Below, piece after piece: positions 32,250-45,000 of a stretch of DNA of 64,000 nt; the stretch's first letter is position 1; each line of letters begins with the position of its first letter. Position numbers and translations under genes: made by a program. The stretch spans positions 1 through 64,000 of the forward strand of contig KN817533.1 in assembly GCA_000827495.1 (NCBI GenBank), in the 5' to 3' direction. The notes under the pieces were generated by a model that saw only the letters and a list, made by a program, of their open reading frames with translations, was not told the DNA's origin and did no database searches. The stretch is from Hypholoma sublateritium FD-334 SS-4. Lineage: Eukaryota > Basidiomycota > Agaricomycetes > Agaricales > Strophariaceae.

Positions 32250-33148
32250 TCAAATCGCCGAGTGAATAATTTTATATACGGTGAGAGATCCAACGCCAGG
32301 GCCAAGTTCTGCAACGGGCGAGTAAGTGCTGTTTGATGCAGTCCATATCTTGGTGTCTGTAGTGTAACCCAACGGGGCGGTTCCTGTACAGTAAGCCCGG
32401 TCAGCGGACTATAATTATCTTTCACATTGATACAGACAGTCACAGGACGGTTACCGTGCGCACGAGAAATGGAATCGCCGATAATACGTAGAGAGTAGAC
32501 GGCATAGACCCACCAAAGGCTGTTACAGAAATACTCAAGCCGAAATCTGGGATCCTAAAACAAACACTAGATTTCAAAAATATTGCAGATGATAACAAAT
32601 CAAATCTAGTACGAATTGGCAAAAATAACACGACACAATTTTTTAAAGAGTAGTGTGCCGTAAATGGTTTATTTATACCTTCCATGTAGTCATAGCCAAT
32701 GCTGAGCGCATAAGACGAGGTATGCATGAGAATTTGATACCCTTGAGTAGAAAGGCTTTGGTCAGTACAATCAGATAGAATTTGAAAGGGCACCGAAATA
32801 AAAACCTAGACAAAACCACTGACGGAGCGATCGAGTATTACAATATGCAATAACGGTACATCTACCCCCAAGGTCAAGGGTACTTGATACTCGCCAGTCG
32901 AGAGAGAGACATTAGCCCCAGCTGACACCGGAAAAAATCCCGGACTTACAAATAACTGAGCCCCTTCAAGTGGTGGTGCAACAAATCATACAGAGGTTAT
33001 TGGTCGCATGTCAATGATATCTGAGCCAGAGCTGCGTTACCTTTGGGAGTCTAAAAACAGACAGACCGAAAATAGCAGGCGGTAGAAAATAGCTTTTCCC
33101 AATGGCTCTAAACACACAGGCGGCGGAGCGGAGTCTTGTCATGTTCAT
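32250..33148 (-). CDS. Unrecognised small protein, spliced, start uncertain
   Basis: A phase-consistent chain runs from an ATG near 33148 (MNMTRLRSAAC) through a 10-base exon (ACTCCCAAAG). Exons reading GAQLFVSPGFFPVSAGANVSL, VFISVPFQILSDCTDQSL and YALSIGYDYM follow, then DFGLSISVTAFG and TAPLGYTTDTKIW, ending GSLTVYKIIHSAI and TGA at 32252-32250. The product (about 150 residues) is rich in Ser, Thr, Gly and Tyr like many extracellular beta proteins, but no signal peptide is convincing with this start. The first exon may be wrong and the gene may extend upstream to about 33450. Introns: GT-AG, including one of about 130 bases. No family recognised. Confidence 0.35.
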
Positions 33149-33999
33149 TCCACGTCCATGACACTCGCGGCCTCCAGGGAGAGGCCAGGAGTTGAGATCC
33201 GTAGATCTTGGCCAGGGAATAATTTGACGACTTCCAATCGGAGCTGAGATGTTTTACTGCACTACTCGAACGTCGACGCGTCAGCAGGTGTGTTGATTTA
33301 GTTCGCGTGCCGAAACACTGGAAGAAAAATATGATTCTGCGGCATGCCATTCGCTGATGGAGGGATATTGCACCACTGGTGTCGTAGATCAGACAAGTCA
33401 CAAAATCGCTGAAATAAGTAAAATCTGACTCAGCGACATACTCCGCCTACATCCAACATTGTGATACCGCAGTCTTTGATAATGGAGTTTGGTATGCGTT
33501 CATGCGCTTCCGTCGTAAAATGTGGATAGACCCAAAGGACAATATGGTAGGATATAAATTGCGCAGTTCCTTTCTGAGATTATATTTGTATGGACGAAAA
33601 TAGTGTCGGATCTTGTCATGTGAGGATACAATCTAAAAAAACCTACTTCCGTCGCGTGGGTCGGCCCTCACCAGTGTCCAGATTAAGTGAGGGTTCGGAC
33701 TGTGCCAACTTGGTGCTCATGAAGGCTAAGTGCCGCAGTAAATGCTGTGACACGATTTCTATAGAGAGCCAAAGAAAGAACATGTAAGAAGTCTTGGTCA
33801 AAAAAGGGGAAGTACAAAGCTTACATCGGCGGCATCATGCCTTCCCGACCGTCTGGACGTTGGGAATGACCCTGTGATTACATTGCTGGATCTGGTTTGT
33901 ACGCCGTCGTGAAAGCAAAAAGTCCTTGCCGACTTCACAGGCTGTACCGCCATATCACGAAACCGAAGGTGCCGGAAAGCAGCCAAGGAAGCTTCGCCG
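33149..33999. other. Intergenic, nothing firm
   Basis: Only short unsupported open stretches. It may hold 5' exons of the gene to the left. Confidence 0.35.
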
Positions 34000-34747
34000 T
34001 TAGCAGGGTAATAACCCCACGCGCTTTCCGCGTTCAAGTATTTGGATGGCCTGGCGAGTCTCAACAAACCAACTAAGGCCTTTGGAATTGCCGTTGGCGC
34101 CGGGAGCCACGGGATACTTTGCCGCGCGGTTGCGCGATACATATGGAAGACCATGTACGTGCAAATGTAGATGGTAGACAGAGTTGAATGGGGGTATGTG
34201 AAATCCAGTCCTTAACACCTTTGTTAGCAGGAGACCTCGGGTGATGATTAACGGGTCATGCTTACTTGCGCATATTGTCCGGCACGCCCAAGTTATCCAA
34301 GACAGTATGCCCGACTTCATTCATCCGTTTCACTGCGACATCTTTAAGCTAGCATTCTGTATATTAGTGCAACAAGCCCACCCAGCTGACCATCTGATTG
34401 GGTTAAATCTTTGACGCTTTCTGTGTGAGATTAGCTAGGAAACGGATGGGCCTCGAAGTAAATACATGTGCTTACCTATGTGTTTCCTTGGGATAACAAG
34501 GTAATGGTGTTGGGCTGCAGGTCGTCGGTCCTGAAACGCCAAAAAAAGCTCGTCCTGTTCATCAGTAAGCACTGAGAAACAAACCCTGCAGCTAACTCTA
34601 TACCTCATAGACCACATTGAAGCCATTTTCTACCGAGGCGTGGCAGAACTTACACGAGCTCGATGTTTGTGATCCGCTATCGTTAATAGCACCGTTCTGG
34701 AAGGGTTGTTTAAAACACGCAAGTAAGGCGGATGTTATAGCAACCAT
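34000..34747 (-). CDS. HIT (histidine triad) domain protein
   Basis: Exons 34747-34604 and 34554-34476 are followed by two or three more ending at 34000. The product begins with a Cys-containing segment (SCKFCHASVENGFNVVYE), then the HIT core: LAFQDRRPAAQHHYLVIPRKHI and NEVGHTVLDNLGV. Next comes GFHIPPFNSVYHLHLHVHGLPY, which contains the catalytic triad H-x-H-x-H. The C-terminus GLSWFVETRQAIQILERG...LLPC is typical of the fungal HINT3/aprataxin-like group. Such proteins hydrolyse nucleoside phosphoramidates or adenylated substrates. The last intron is read with the TTAAG acceptor so that MRK joins TGFHIPPF; the nearer AAAG acceptor would put a stop in frame. Confidence 0.88.
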
Positions 34748-35386
34748 GATTATACTGGAAGTCGGATGAAGATATCTAAACGTCCTACCAAGAAACAGTG
34801 CTCATCAGTGGGTGGGGAAGATTGAAATATATTGTGAATGACCACTCGAACGCTCACAATTGATTCGCTCGGATTCCTTTCCACAATTTGCCTCTCCGTC
34901 CACAGAAAAGGGTGTGCAGATATTTATTTAGATTTTAATTGGTCCGCTGATATCTTCTGAATGTCGCGAGGTCGTGTACGCCGCAGAGAACAGAGAATAT
35001 TTTGAAGAACTTGTGGGCGCGCCGCGCAGTTTGTTGGCAGTTTGATTCAAGTTTGATTTTGCGAACGCGTGTGACACTGACAGTCAAACCACACGTGGTG
35101 CTATGCAGGTCACCGACACCGCCACGACCTCGGAGGTAGTCCATTATATTGATACACGCTTGCGACACGCCCAACATTTTAGTGAACCACCAGTGACCAC
35201 AGTCCATTGGAAAGAGTTGTGGCAACCTTGTTCGAAGGTATCGCATGTAAACACACAGTGAGATGTCTTTCTCTCGGGACAAACACTCTTACTGATGTTC
35301 AATAGAGCAGCTCAGAAATATTACACTTGTGGTGGTCAACGGGGGGCTGCTAATTTCGTCATTTCCACGAGCTTGAATCAACCGTT
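34748..35386. other. Shared promoter region of HIT and deubiquitinase genes
   Basis: The two genes diverge from here. A 115-codon open stretch lies on the minus strand (34935-35282), but no family or splice context supports it. Confidence 0.4.
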
Positions 35387-37648
35387 ATGGCCAATGAACC
35401 TTTATTCTGCCCCCATCTCGTATCTGTACTAGCGGATAAGACGCTTGGGGATGTCATAACCAAGAAATATAAATCAGTGGTCGCCTGGAATGCATATCGA
35501 TCACTACAGGTCAACCGGCAGAACAAGCGTAGAAAGGTTTGTCTTCAATATCTCAATGTGGATTGGTGAGTGCTAATGAAAAGCTAAGATAGCTGCCCCG
35601 ACATGTGGAACTTGTGACACTCCTCTTTCACGACCAATGGCTTGTTTGCAGTGTCCATACGCAGGGTGTTGGCAAGGCGGTCACTCCGTCCAGCATTTGA
35701 CACAGCATGGTCACTCTTTTTGTAAGAAACCTATGGTCTGTGTTTCTCATGCGCACTACGATTCTTATCTGTATATATCTAGGTGCTGACACGAAGACTG
35801 GATACCTGTTTTGCTCGGAGTGTGACGATTTCATATATGACCCGAAGTTGGACAGCATGCACCTTGAGGCTATTGTGTCGGCGGATGCGAAACAGGCAAA
35901 GTTTCTGCGTGCGTAATGTTTATCTCCGTGACAAGTTAATATCAGGATCCTTATGACTATCCAGTGCCCAAAAAGCCACGGGAATATTACAAACCCTGGG
36001 TTCCCAACTCTCAGGAAGCCACTGTCCTTGAAGGCGCAGAAGCAATTTCATGTCAACGTGAGATACCTCGACAAGCGGGTGCTGAATATTACTGAATACG
36101 TTTTACAGGTCGCCGCGGGCTGCTCAACTTGGGGCAAACTTGCTTTCTGAATGTTGTGCTTCAATGTTTTGTCCACAACCCACTTTTGCGCAATTTCTTC
36201 TTGAGCGACAAGCACAATCATAGGCAATGCAAGCTCGAGAATTGTACGAGCTGTGAGATGGATAAACTATTCTCAGAGGTGTGCTTGCTTTCATAGTTTC
36301 ACGCCATTCCTTGCTTATTGGTGTCCTATAGATATATTCGGAAGACCCGAAGCCCTATGGTCCGATCACATTCCTAGTCGCGACCTGGAAAGCGTCGCCC
36401 GAACTCTCTGGTCATGCTCAGCAGGACGCCCACGAATTTTTTATTTCGGCGCTAAACCAAATCCATCTAACGTCCCGCGGCTCAACCAACGTCTCGTGCA
36501 ACTGCATCATCCATTCAACCTTCGCGGGACAGCTCCAAAGTGACGTCAAGTGTGAACGGTGTGGTAATGTCACGAGTACCGTCGACCCAATGCTCGATAT
36601 CAGCCTGGAGCTCAGGGGAAAGGGCGGCGAAGCAGTCCCCGTGGAAAATACTCTTGGAGCCTGCCTACGAAGGTGTGACGAACCCCAGTCGCGTTCCAAC
36701 TAACCTTACGCTAACTGCTGAGTGAACAGATTTACACAACCGGAGAAGCTTAGCCCCAAAGAATACAGCTGCGGGAAATGTGGCAAAGCTGCCCATGTAC
36801 GTCGCCACGTCATCATCGAGATAAATCTCTATGGCGGACCGTGCTTACGATCGCACAGGAGGCGAGCAAGAGACTAAGCATCCGGAAGCTCCCTCCTGTA
36901 CTGAGCTTTCAGTTTAAGGTAGTCTTTATTTGACCATCATTAAAATTGGAGTTAATAGACCGTCTTATAAAAGAGGTTCGAACACAAGACCAATAATAAA
37001 TCAGCCGCGCGCAAAATAGATACGCCAATACGCTTCCCCGCGTCTATAAACATGGCCCCTTATACCTCACTTACTGTGAAAGATTCGGGAAAAGACTTAT
37101 CAAGCCCTACGCACCCGTAAGTTCGCCGCTGTATTTACCTTTGTTCCATGGACCTGTGGTGAACTATTTTCGTGGATCGTCCAGATACCCTGGACCTGAA
37201 TCTATGTACGAATATGACCTGTTTGGCGTCATCAATCATGAAGGGCAAATCGATACTGGCCACTATACCAATTTTGCCCGTTTTCAAGACGAGGTAAGTT
37301 TATTTAGGAATGTGTTTTATTCTCAGAGTAAACCATTAATAACTGCATCTACTCGGAAGTGGTACCGATTCGATGACGATAAGTGAATCCTCTGAACTTG
37401 CCTATCCCTGAACTACGTACTGATATTTTTTATCTCGTAGGGTCACACCTGCAAACCTCAATGCATGCCTGAGCTCCGCGGCGTATATGTGCTTCTATGT
37501 CAAGAGGCACCTTGACTACAAGCCGAACAGCACACCATCGTATGTACTGACCCGGGAAAATGAGGCGCTGCGCGAGAAGGAAATGGAGAAAGAGAAAGAA
37601 GCCGCCCGAATGAAGGAGGTAGAAGATGATCTGTTGTCAATGGTGTAA
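35387..37648 (+). CDS. UBP8: Ubiquitin carboxyl-terminal hydrolase with ZnF-UBP domain, Ubp8/USP22-like
   Basis: About 12 exons from ATG 35387 to TAA 37646-37648. The N-terminal ZnF-UBP is visible (FCPHL; then PTCGTCDTPLSRPMACLQCP, CW, GHSVQHLTQHGHSF; then GYLFCSECDDFIYD). The C19 peptidase core has the Cys box RGLLNLGQTCFLNVVLQC, the Gln/Asp box GHAQQDAHEFFISALN, a zinc ribbon (CERCG and CGKCG) and the His box GQIDTGHYTNFAR. The C-terminus has YVKRHLDY and an acidic/basic tail (EKEMEKEKEAARMKE). This order fits Ubp8, the SAGA deubiquitinase of histone H2B. Intron 3 can be read with a GC donor at 35911 (frame FLR|DPYDYPV), or with GT at 35909 and a later AG; both keep the frame. Confidence 0.85.
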
Positions 37649-38039
37649 TGAACGGTTCCCGATTTTGTACGAATATCTCTGTATAATTAGAGGATGCCGT
37701 TGAATGTTGTATGGATCCAAAATTTCAAATGAATGCCGAACGAGACGAGCAATATGTCGGCGGAGGTGTCCAGAGGTTTCTTCACGTCGGCAGCGGGCGT
37801 GATTCCAGGTAAAACAAACATATGGGTAGTCTTGGATACTAAGCAATTGAATGTCAATATTTCAATACCTTGAGCATTATGTGGGAGAGGTCAATGGGAA
37901 CGGAGCGGACCGAATCAGAAGGCGGTCACTTGCCGCTGAATTGCAGTCAAATCTGGAGCGCAAAAACAGTCGATGCGATAGAGCACTACGCATATGAATA
38001 CAGGCAATTCAGTACATCCGAATCAATGCGAACAAGATA
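37649..38039. other. Convergent 3' ends
   Basis: Short AT-rich gap between the stops of the deubiquitinase (+) and THG1 (-). Nothing else seen. Confidence 0.5.
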
Positions 38040-39479
38040 TCACTCGGCCAAGATTCCAGCATGCGTGTCCCAAAATTCATCCTTGATGATATCACAATGT
38101 AGCAGATCTATTCTCGTCTGTGGCTGCTTAGCTTTCTTCTTTGCGGCGCTAGCCTTATTCGCCCTACGTGTGCTGCCTGCCTTCTCGGGCAGCGGCACAG
38201 GCTCGTTCTCTGTGCCGTCTGCCACAGTCCTGTCGGCTGCAACAGCGTCTTCCTCGGCAGCCTTTCCTTCTGCTGCCTCCTCAGGCGCTGGAGTAGCGGG
38301 AGCGGCGTGCTCTTGCACCCCATCCTCCTCCTTGGGAACGATCTGGGGACAACCCACGTCATCAGCACGCAGAAAAGTAAGATCAGGCGCAGGCACCGGC
38401 ACGAACCTCCTCACGCAGCAAGACGCTGCCCTTCCGATAGCGCGCATCGAGCTGGTTATAGTTGACCCCGAAGCGGGCGTACAGGATCTCGTGTTTCTCC
38501 TTAGAGAATGTGCCCTACATGTACAATGAGGGTATTAGACCACTGCAACTGCAAATGAAGACCCCGTGGTGGGTTGAGGAGTGCACTGACTTTCAGAGTG
38601 GCATGCGCCTCGGTCGTCGTCTGACCTCCTTGTTGCACAAGAGCCCAAAAGGTTGTATTGTATAGGTTGTTTATATGCGCTGAAAAGGCTGCGTAAGACT
38701 CCAGAACATAAAATGGAGGGGCAGAGCATACTGTCGGCTTGCCTCCACGCAAAGTAGTCCCGTATGTGCTTTTCGGTTGGGTAGAGGACGATCCTTCCAT
38801 CGAATGATGGGGGGTAGAGAAGCGGGCGGTCTGGAAAGTATTTTGGCCAGTGGAAGACGTAACAAGACGTGAATAGCGATGTCAAGGTGGACACAATTTT
38901 AGATCCGCGACGGTTGTACAGTGCTGTTGATTTGCGGAGCAGAAAGCTGCCCTAGCCGGATTGTGTTAGTTTCCATAGATTTATAGATACGAGATACGCC
39001 TTTCTAAAAGACGATGATAGGAACACGGAGAAAGTGGGGCTGGCATCGCGCGCTGCGTTGGGAGCAGTCGGATCAGGTATCCTTGAAACACCACTGCAGT
39101 TGGTCAAGCGCAGCGGCCAATTAAAGCGTTCCGCATTTCTCCATCGTCTACATACATGTGGCGAAGCTGGAAGAGATGCTCACCTATATTCGTCGGACTC
39201 TCCGAACGCAAGCACGATATCTGGGTATTCCTCCATGACGTCCTTAGCAGCGTGATCCATCAACTGTAGCGCGCGGACGTCGTTCGGCTTTGTGAATTCG
39301 TGGGTGTCCGAGAATCTGGAAACAGAACACGGATGTTATGTCGCTTTTCCAGCCGATAGATCGCGTATAGCTCACCGATGAAATGAATGTCCATCCAACC
39401 GGAAAAGCATGAATGTCCCGGGCAAGAGCGGGTCCGGCAGTTCAAAATTGCGCACATAGGCGTATTTTGAATTCGCCAT
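38040..39479 (-). CDS. THG1: tRNA-His guanylyltransferase
   Basis: Six exons (39479-39376, 39315-39184, 38946-38732, 38679-38591, 38514-38407 and 38342-38040) give about 316 residues. The enzyme adds the extra G at position -1 of tRNA-His by 3'-to-5' polymerisation. Conserved blocks: [30 protein letters not shown] with the first metal Asp; [24 protein letters not shown] with the second metal Asp; [46 protein letters not shown]; and [19 protein letters not shown]. The tail carries an insertion of about 75 acidic, Ala- and Lys-rich residues before [15 protein letters not shown], which matches the usual end. Intron 2 is unusually long (about 237 bases). Confidence 0.95.
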
Positions 39480-39528
39480 TACAAAAGTGCAATGTAAATA
39501 TTGTCCAATGAGGGATTTGCGAGATCGA

Positions 39529-40063
39529 TTAGTCCTTCTGCACATTTAGCACCTCGTCCAACAGGTTTGCCAGTGATTTTGAAGCATGCTCACTGGTTCG
39601 CAGCTGCTTTAGAATATGGATAGAGCAGTAGTTTTCAAGTTTATCGCCGCACTGACTGTGTAAACGGACAATGGGAGAAGCAATATCACGAAGGAGGAAG
39701 CCCGTTCGAAGTTTCAAGTCAGTCGCGGTGAAGGAGAAGCAGGCTAAATTTGGCCACAGATCTTCGGGAACAGTCCGGGCGGAAAGTGAAGCGGAGATGA
39801 AGTATAAAAGCAGGGCTTGAGCAACTCGCGATAAGTGCTGATTGCGCTGTTGGTGCCGGTGACCGACTACAAGGCTGTACGCTGCTTTCAAATAGTTTCA
39901 AGGCTCAATATATGAACGAACTACTAGGATTATAGTCATATGCATACAGAAGACTCTATCGGCCTTATCTTTGATGGATTGATGGCTAGTGCCGGTGAAT
40001 TATTCACCTTAGGCGCCGGTCAAGCGCCCGTTTGAGATGCTGGCTGATCTCGTGCTTTTGCAT
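39529..40063 (-). CDS. Hypothetical protein, two exons
   Basis: A model with exons 40063-40008 (MQKHEISQHLKRALDRRL) and 39874-39529 keeps the frame and gives about 133 residues. It is mainly helical and Leu-rich (SRVAQALLLYFISASLS, VPEDLWPNLACFS, LRTGFLLRDIASPIVRLHSQCG, ASKSLANLLDEVLNVQKD). The intron would be about 133 bases, long for this window. No family is recognised. It lies head-to-tail just upstream of THG1 on the same strand. Confidence 0.4.
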
Positions 40064-40668
40064 GAAAAGTGCTGAGTACGATACATCAAATCAAGTAAGT
40101 CTTTCATCAGAACACCTAACATGAACATTTCTACGTTATTTTGTGAGGATGTCAAAATGGAAATGCAATGACGCATTGTCGGATTTTTTAAGTAGGTGTT
40201 TATTCGGGTCCGCTTTACTTTATTTGCAGAAAAACGACTCTGATATGTTTGAAATTAACGTCTAACCGTACTATCCCATGCCGCGCAATTTGCGAAAAAC
40301 TTAAAGATAAAGCAGAATTACTTTATTTCAGGCATTTAAGTACATGGCAGGTCACACTGTATCATTGTAATATGCTGAATCTGCAGTCAACTTGAAGACA
40401 ACCAACGATATTCGGCCAACAGAGTAGTTACTCCTATCAGCGTTACATAGTTTGTAAAGTGAACTGAGTTGCAAGGAAAATGGTAGCAATCCGAGTCACT
40501 CCGTGGCGGTGGTCAGGCCCGGGACTTTCCTTTCTTGGACATAATCGTGACTTCACAGGAGCCTCAAGTAGGCCTCGCGCCAATTGCAGGCAGGTCACCT
40601 TGCACAGCACCACCACCACTGCAAAGTTTCAAAGGAACAACATTCTCATTTTAGCTCCACACAGCATC
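40064..40668. other. Intergenic leading to the acidic hypothetical gene
   Basis: AT-rich, then a CAC-rich leader (cagcaccaccaccactgc) before the ATG at 40669. No gene. Confidence 0.4.
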
Positions 40669-41430
40669 ATGAGCACCCCCGCCAACTCGTACTACTTCCG
40701 GCGCCGCACCATGGGTCGTGCAGCATCGCCGCCCACATGGGCTTGCTACGAGCAGATCCACGACGACGGGGACTACAGCGACTCGGAGTCGGACTCCTGC
40801 TCCGAGGACGACGAAGACTATGCCGATGGTGCCAAGGGCCGCCATCGCGGCAGCGACTCCGAGCCCGACGAGCCCCCTGCGCCCGCCGAAACATCGCGGG
40901 TCGACAACACGCCCGACATCGACAACATGGACATCGACGCGGATGGTCCGCAGGGAGCACCTGCGGGCGAGCCTACGGAGAAGCAGAAAGATGTGAAAGG
41001 AAAGCAGCGGGCGATTGAGCCCGAGCCGGAGACACCGCGGCGCCAGCGCAAACCCAAGCGCCAACACGTTTACACGCTGCGGCCCATCTTAACGATCCAG
41101 CGGAGCCAAGGGTTCGTCTGGAACCAGGTACCACTTTCCTTCGTTTCTGGATCGAATTCATTGCTGATACTGCGCTTGCGAACAGGATCTGTTTGTACCC
41201 CCGTACATCAAGGACCGATGTCCGTGCACTCTCTTATCCATATCCGGTGACCGGAGGCTGATACCATGTTTCTTTCCGCATTTCTAGATATCGCCTCTAC
41301 TTCCCCTCCTAACTCCCGTGGATTCATATCGACTTCTGTTTCGTCCAACAACTCCGCGATGACGGATTACGAAGTCGAGGTTGTCGAGATTCGAGTCACG
41401 GAAGGTGACCTCGACGAGATCATCCCGTGA
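40669..41430 (+). CDS. Acidic low-complexity hypothetical protein
   Basis: Exons 40669-41127, 41186-41219 and 41288-41430 give about 211 residues. After a short conserved-looking start (NSYYFRRRTMGRA) comes a strongly acidic stretch (DYSDSESDSCSEDDEDY). A Pro/Glu-rich disordered region, a basic patch (RRQRKPKRQH) and a hydrophobic block (FVWNQDLFVPPYIKDR) follow, with a C-terminus rich in Glu/Val/Ile (YEVEVVEIRVTEGDL). The ATG at 40669 is preferred over 40480 because the segment between looks like a leader. A nuclear role is possible from composition only. Confidence 0.6.
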
Positions 41431-44400
41431 ATATCTTACTAGTAAGAAGCTGCGCTCCTTTTACATGTCATGACCTCTCTTTCTCTTTGCTGTATCATTA
41501 ATCTCCCGCACCTACTTTCATTCGCCTCGTTCAAACTTTCGGGATTTCTGTCTCATTTCTGACTGTTGCATTCCACCATAAATCCACATCATCATACAGT
41601 GCCACGCACCAGTTCACGTCGTCTTTCTTCTCATGCCCTTGTCTGACAATCCCCCGCGGTCTCATCCCACTCCAGCTCTGTATACTTTCCAATGTCCACC
41701 ACTCCCCACTCGTATTCTTTGTCCTACTTTCTTGCTCATAGTACATCCATTCCGATTGCAGAACCGTTTGCCTCGAGTACAAACTCAACTATATAACACA
41801 TTCCACGAAATAAAGATTCGCCATGTATTTCAGTACTATGTCGGACTATTTATGCATCATTCAGCGCCCTGCCTGACAGCGCGGGCCGCGAGAAAGCAAA
41901 AACATACTCCTCGGGCGCAATAATGGGCGTCAGGTAATGGTCTGTTGTTTGGGGCATAAATGCATATTACCGTCTTGTTCATTAACTGAGTTTATACAGT
42001 TACACGCAAGTGTAAAGTACTAATTTCTAGAGTGCGGTGTGGATTTGAACAGCTTTCCAATACAGTCGGTGGGCAAAGAGCTCTCGAATTAAATCGTCCA
42101 AGCTGCTGCAAACCAACATAGGGGCTCGAGGAATCATGTGTACTATTTTTAGATCGCGTATTTATATCTGGATTAATTAATCCTCAGATCAGCAGAAGAG
42201 TAAATACATACAGTAGCCTATAGTCAAGCTCCTTCTCGAGTAATTCATCCAATTAATTGCAGTATTCAGTAAGAATTTCTACCATTTTTTCTTTTTACAT
42301 GTTTACACCTTTTGCACTATGTACGCCTCTAGGTCCGGAACAGAAACAAGGCGATTAAGTACTACGGTGCCGGTTGTAACCCTAACTTTAACAAGAGAGA
42401 TGCTGAGCCCAGAGAGATAGAAGATCTTGATGCTGAGACTTCGTAAACCTGGCGGGGGAGAGGGGGGGGGTGGAGCATGCCAACGATTTCCCCGATTACG
42501 CATATTGAAAAGTAGATTTCTGTGGACCGATCAACCTTGTCAAAGCTTTGTTGGAAAGCTTTCAAATCTCTGCATATTGGCGATGAGAAAAGTTCAAATA
42601 ATTTTAGGCAAAGAAAAGCCCGAGGAGCTAATATAAATCACTTGACATTCGACCCTCCCAGTGGATCGGAAGATGGCGTCAAAAGGCCCGTGGTCGGTCC
42701 GCGACTCCGTGTCGAGGGTTTATAGCGTCCACCAGCGCTCGCTCACCGGGTACATGCTTCCTGCAGAAGTTGAATGTATCACATAGCACTTGCGCTTGGC
42801 ACCAGGGGCCTGTAGTGAGCGGTAGCCTCGACGCCATGATCTGGTATGAAACAGTACAACCATCTACGAACATCTCTTGCGCGGTGATCTAGAGAACAAA
42901 GCCCCTACGTAAACGGTCGAATTCGCGCGGAGATCTTTTAGCGTGCGCACCATGCTGGTCATCGTAATCATTGTTTTGTGTGATGTGCGAGATAGAATGA
43001 TAGTGACTGCGTGATTGCGGAGGACAGGAGCAGGCGACTGAGATAGCATCGCGACCGCCAGTGTTGTTGGTCACGCCATCAGGCATTCAACGCAAGAAAG
43101 AGACAGAAGGGAACAAAAGCAAGAAGGGCCCGGGGTGGGAGGAAGATATATTTCGTTGCATATCCTTTTGATGTTGTTCAAGAGCGCGCGTAGCAGATAG
43201 CATATAACCTAAATATGTGCTAGCCACCCGCACCGCGGGCTCAGTACAGCTGTATTAACCTAAGATCGACACCGTGGACGACTTGGCGGGATGGAGTCTT
43301 GAGATGAAAGCATAATGGACGCACTTAAGGTCGACGGTCGTATACCCAGAGTATAAGAACGCAAATCTCGCGGGGGTCGAGTGATAAACGCAAACTGTGG
43401 TGAAACGTTAGAACGGTCTGTTCGGCATGTGAGATCGAATCTAAAAGTATAGCATTGAAGAGCTTACATAGAAGCCACATCATTCAAGAGTACCCACAAC
43501 GACCTATTGTGTGCGAAAAAACGCACGCTCTTATCACAGAGTGAGAGGAATGCAATCCTAGCGAATATTGCACTTCCTTTCTGGAGGACACCTGGTTCAA
43601 TTGGAGCTGTTCAGGAAATCCAAGTTACGGTTTATAAAGGTCCTTCATGATATTAGCAGTAGAGACATAATTAATTGCACCTATAATCTGACCGCAAGTG
43701 CCACTACGTGGTCAGTCTTAAAGTTAAATGATCTGTGGGTCCACTGGTGGCATGCCATTCCGTCAGACAACTTTAAATGTTTACCACGTAAATACCTGGG
43801 GAAGGATGGGTATAAATGATATGCGGTCTTCATTGACATGCGTACATGGCTGTTGGTCCCCATTCCTCTGCTACGTGTCACGCAATCTGGCCAGTCAAAC
43901 GAGTAAAATCTCAGTAAGCCTGTACTCAGTGGTTGGCGTCGTTTCCCCTCACCAATTATCGAAATATGCGCTGAGCTGCCCATCCAACGATACATAAAGG
44001 GTGCCAGCGAGCTCAGAGAAAAGATTGCGACGCGCAATCAGTTGGGAAGGGGGTCGGAGAGGTTTGGAGGAAGCAGAGCAAAAGTGGTTATCGGAGTCGA
44101 GCGTCGGCGAATGCCGGTTATATGTATGACATAATCAGGTAGTCGTCCTTCACCGCTGTTGCACCGCTGTCCCCATCTTTCTTCACTTTAAACCCCCATT
44201 TTGTCGTCTGCGCCTCCCTCTTCATTTGCTTCGCCATCTATGCAAAAGTTCATACGCGTATTGCTACGGATTCGCACCGGCCCATTGAGTCATGAGTCGG
44301 TGGACCTACGGAACGCGCCCCAGCCACTGCGCTCATTCCCTCATATGGTGCCCGCCATGCCCAAGTATGGCAACCTCAAAACTAGGCCCGCACCAATCCA

Positions 44401-45000
44401 ACCATTTACCTCTGTTTGGGAATATAGCAGCATGCCGGTAAATAAATGCTTTCTTAGGAGATTTTGACAGATATTCCCATCGCCCACTCGCAAAAAAGTG
44501 CTTCGGGGACAATCGAGGACATGCCCGAGGACCCAATCGCCTGAAAAAATACCGGGTATGGTAATTTTACATATCATACTTTCATCTAAATTTAGTACAT
44601 TCTGGACAGCCGACGCGCATATAAAGGCGCCTCTGATTTCCGGACTTCCCCCAACAGAGCTGCAGTCTACAGCCATCTGTACAAGAACCGAGTCCTCTTC
44701 TCTATCCGAATTCACTGTACATCTCACCAACATCTCACTACAATCTTGATTTTACGTGTCAATCTCCTTCTACCGCTCACGTGATCACCAGAAATCTTGC
44801 AGGGTCCCGGTACGCTCGCTCCTTCACTTTGTTAGTGTGGGTCCAGCGCTAATGATCTCTAATATTTTACGCCCTTGATTCGATATTTTTTACGGTATCT
44901 CCTTCTATCGATTCACTCGCACTCCACTTTTTTTTTATGTTTCCGGCGCCCATCTCCGCTATGATCTCGTATTCATGGACGCCATCTGTGCAGACGACAA
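41431..45000. other. 3.5-kb stretch without a supported gene
   Basis: The first 450 bases resemble a T/C-rich 3' untranslated region. The rest has only short open stretches without splice or family support. Pyrimidine-rich sequence from about 44750 to 44960 is likely the promoter or leader of the fork-head gene. Confidence 0.35.

Noticed and set aside
34935..35282. 115-codon minus-strand ORF between HIT and Ubp8 genes
   Set aside because: No recognisable family, and it sits where both divergent promoters should be.
40584..41018. Overlapping open frames in the acidic hypothetical gene
   Set aside because: They are shadows of the main frame; only the 40669 frame continues through phase-consistent introns.
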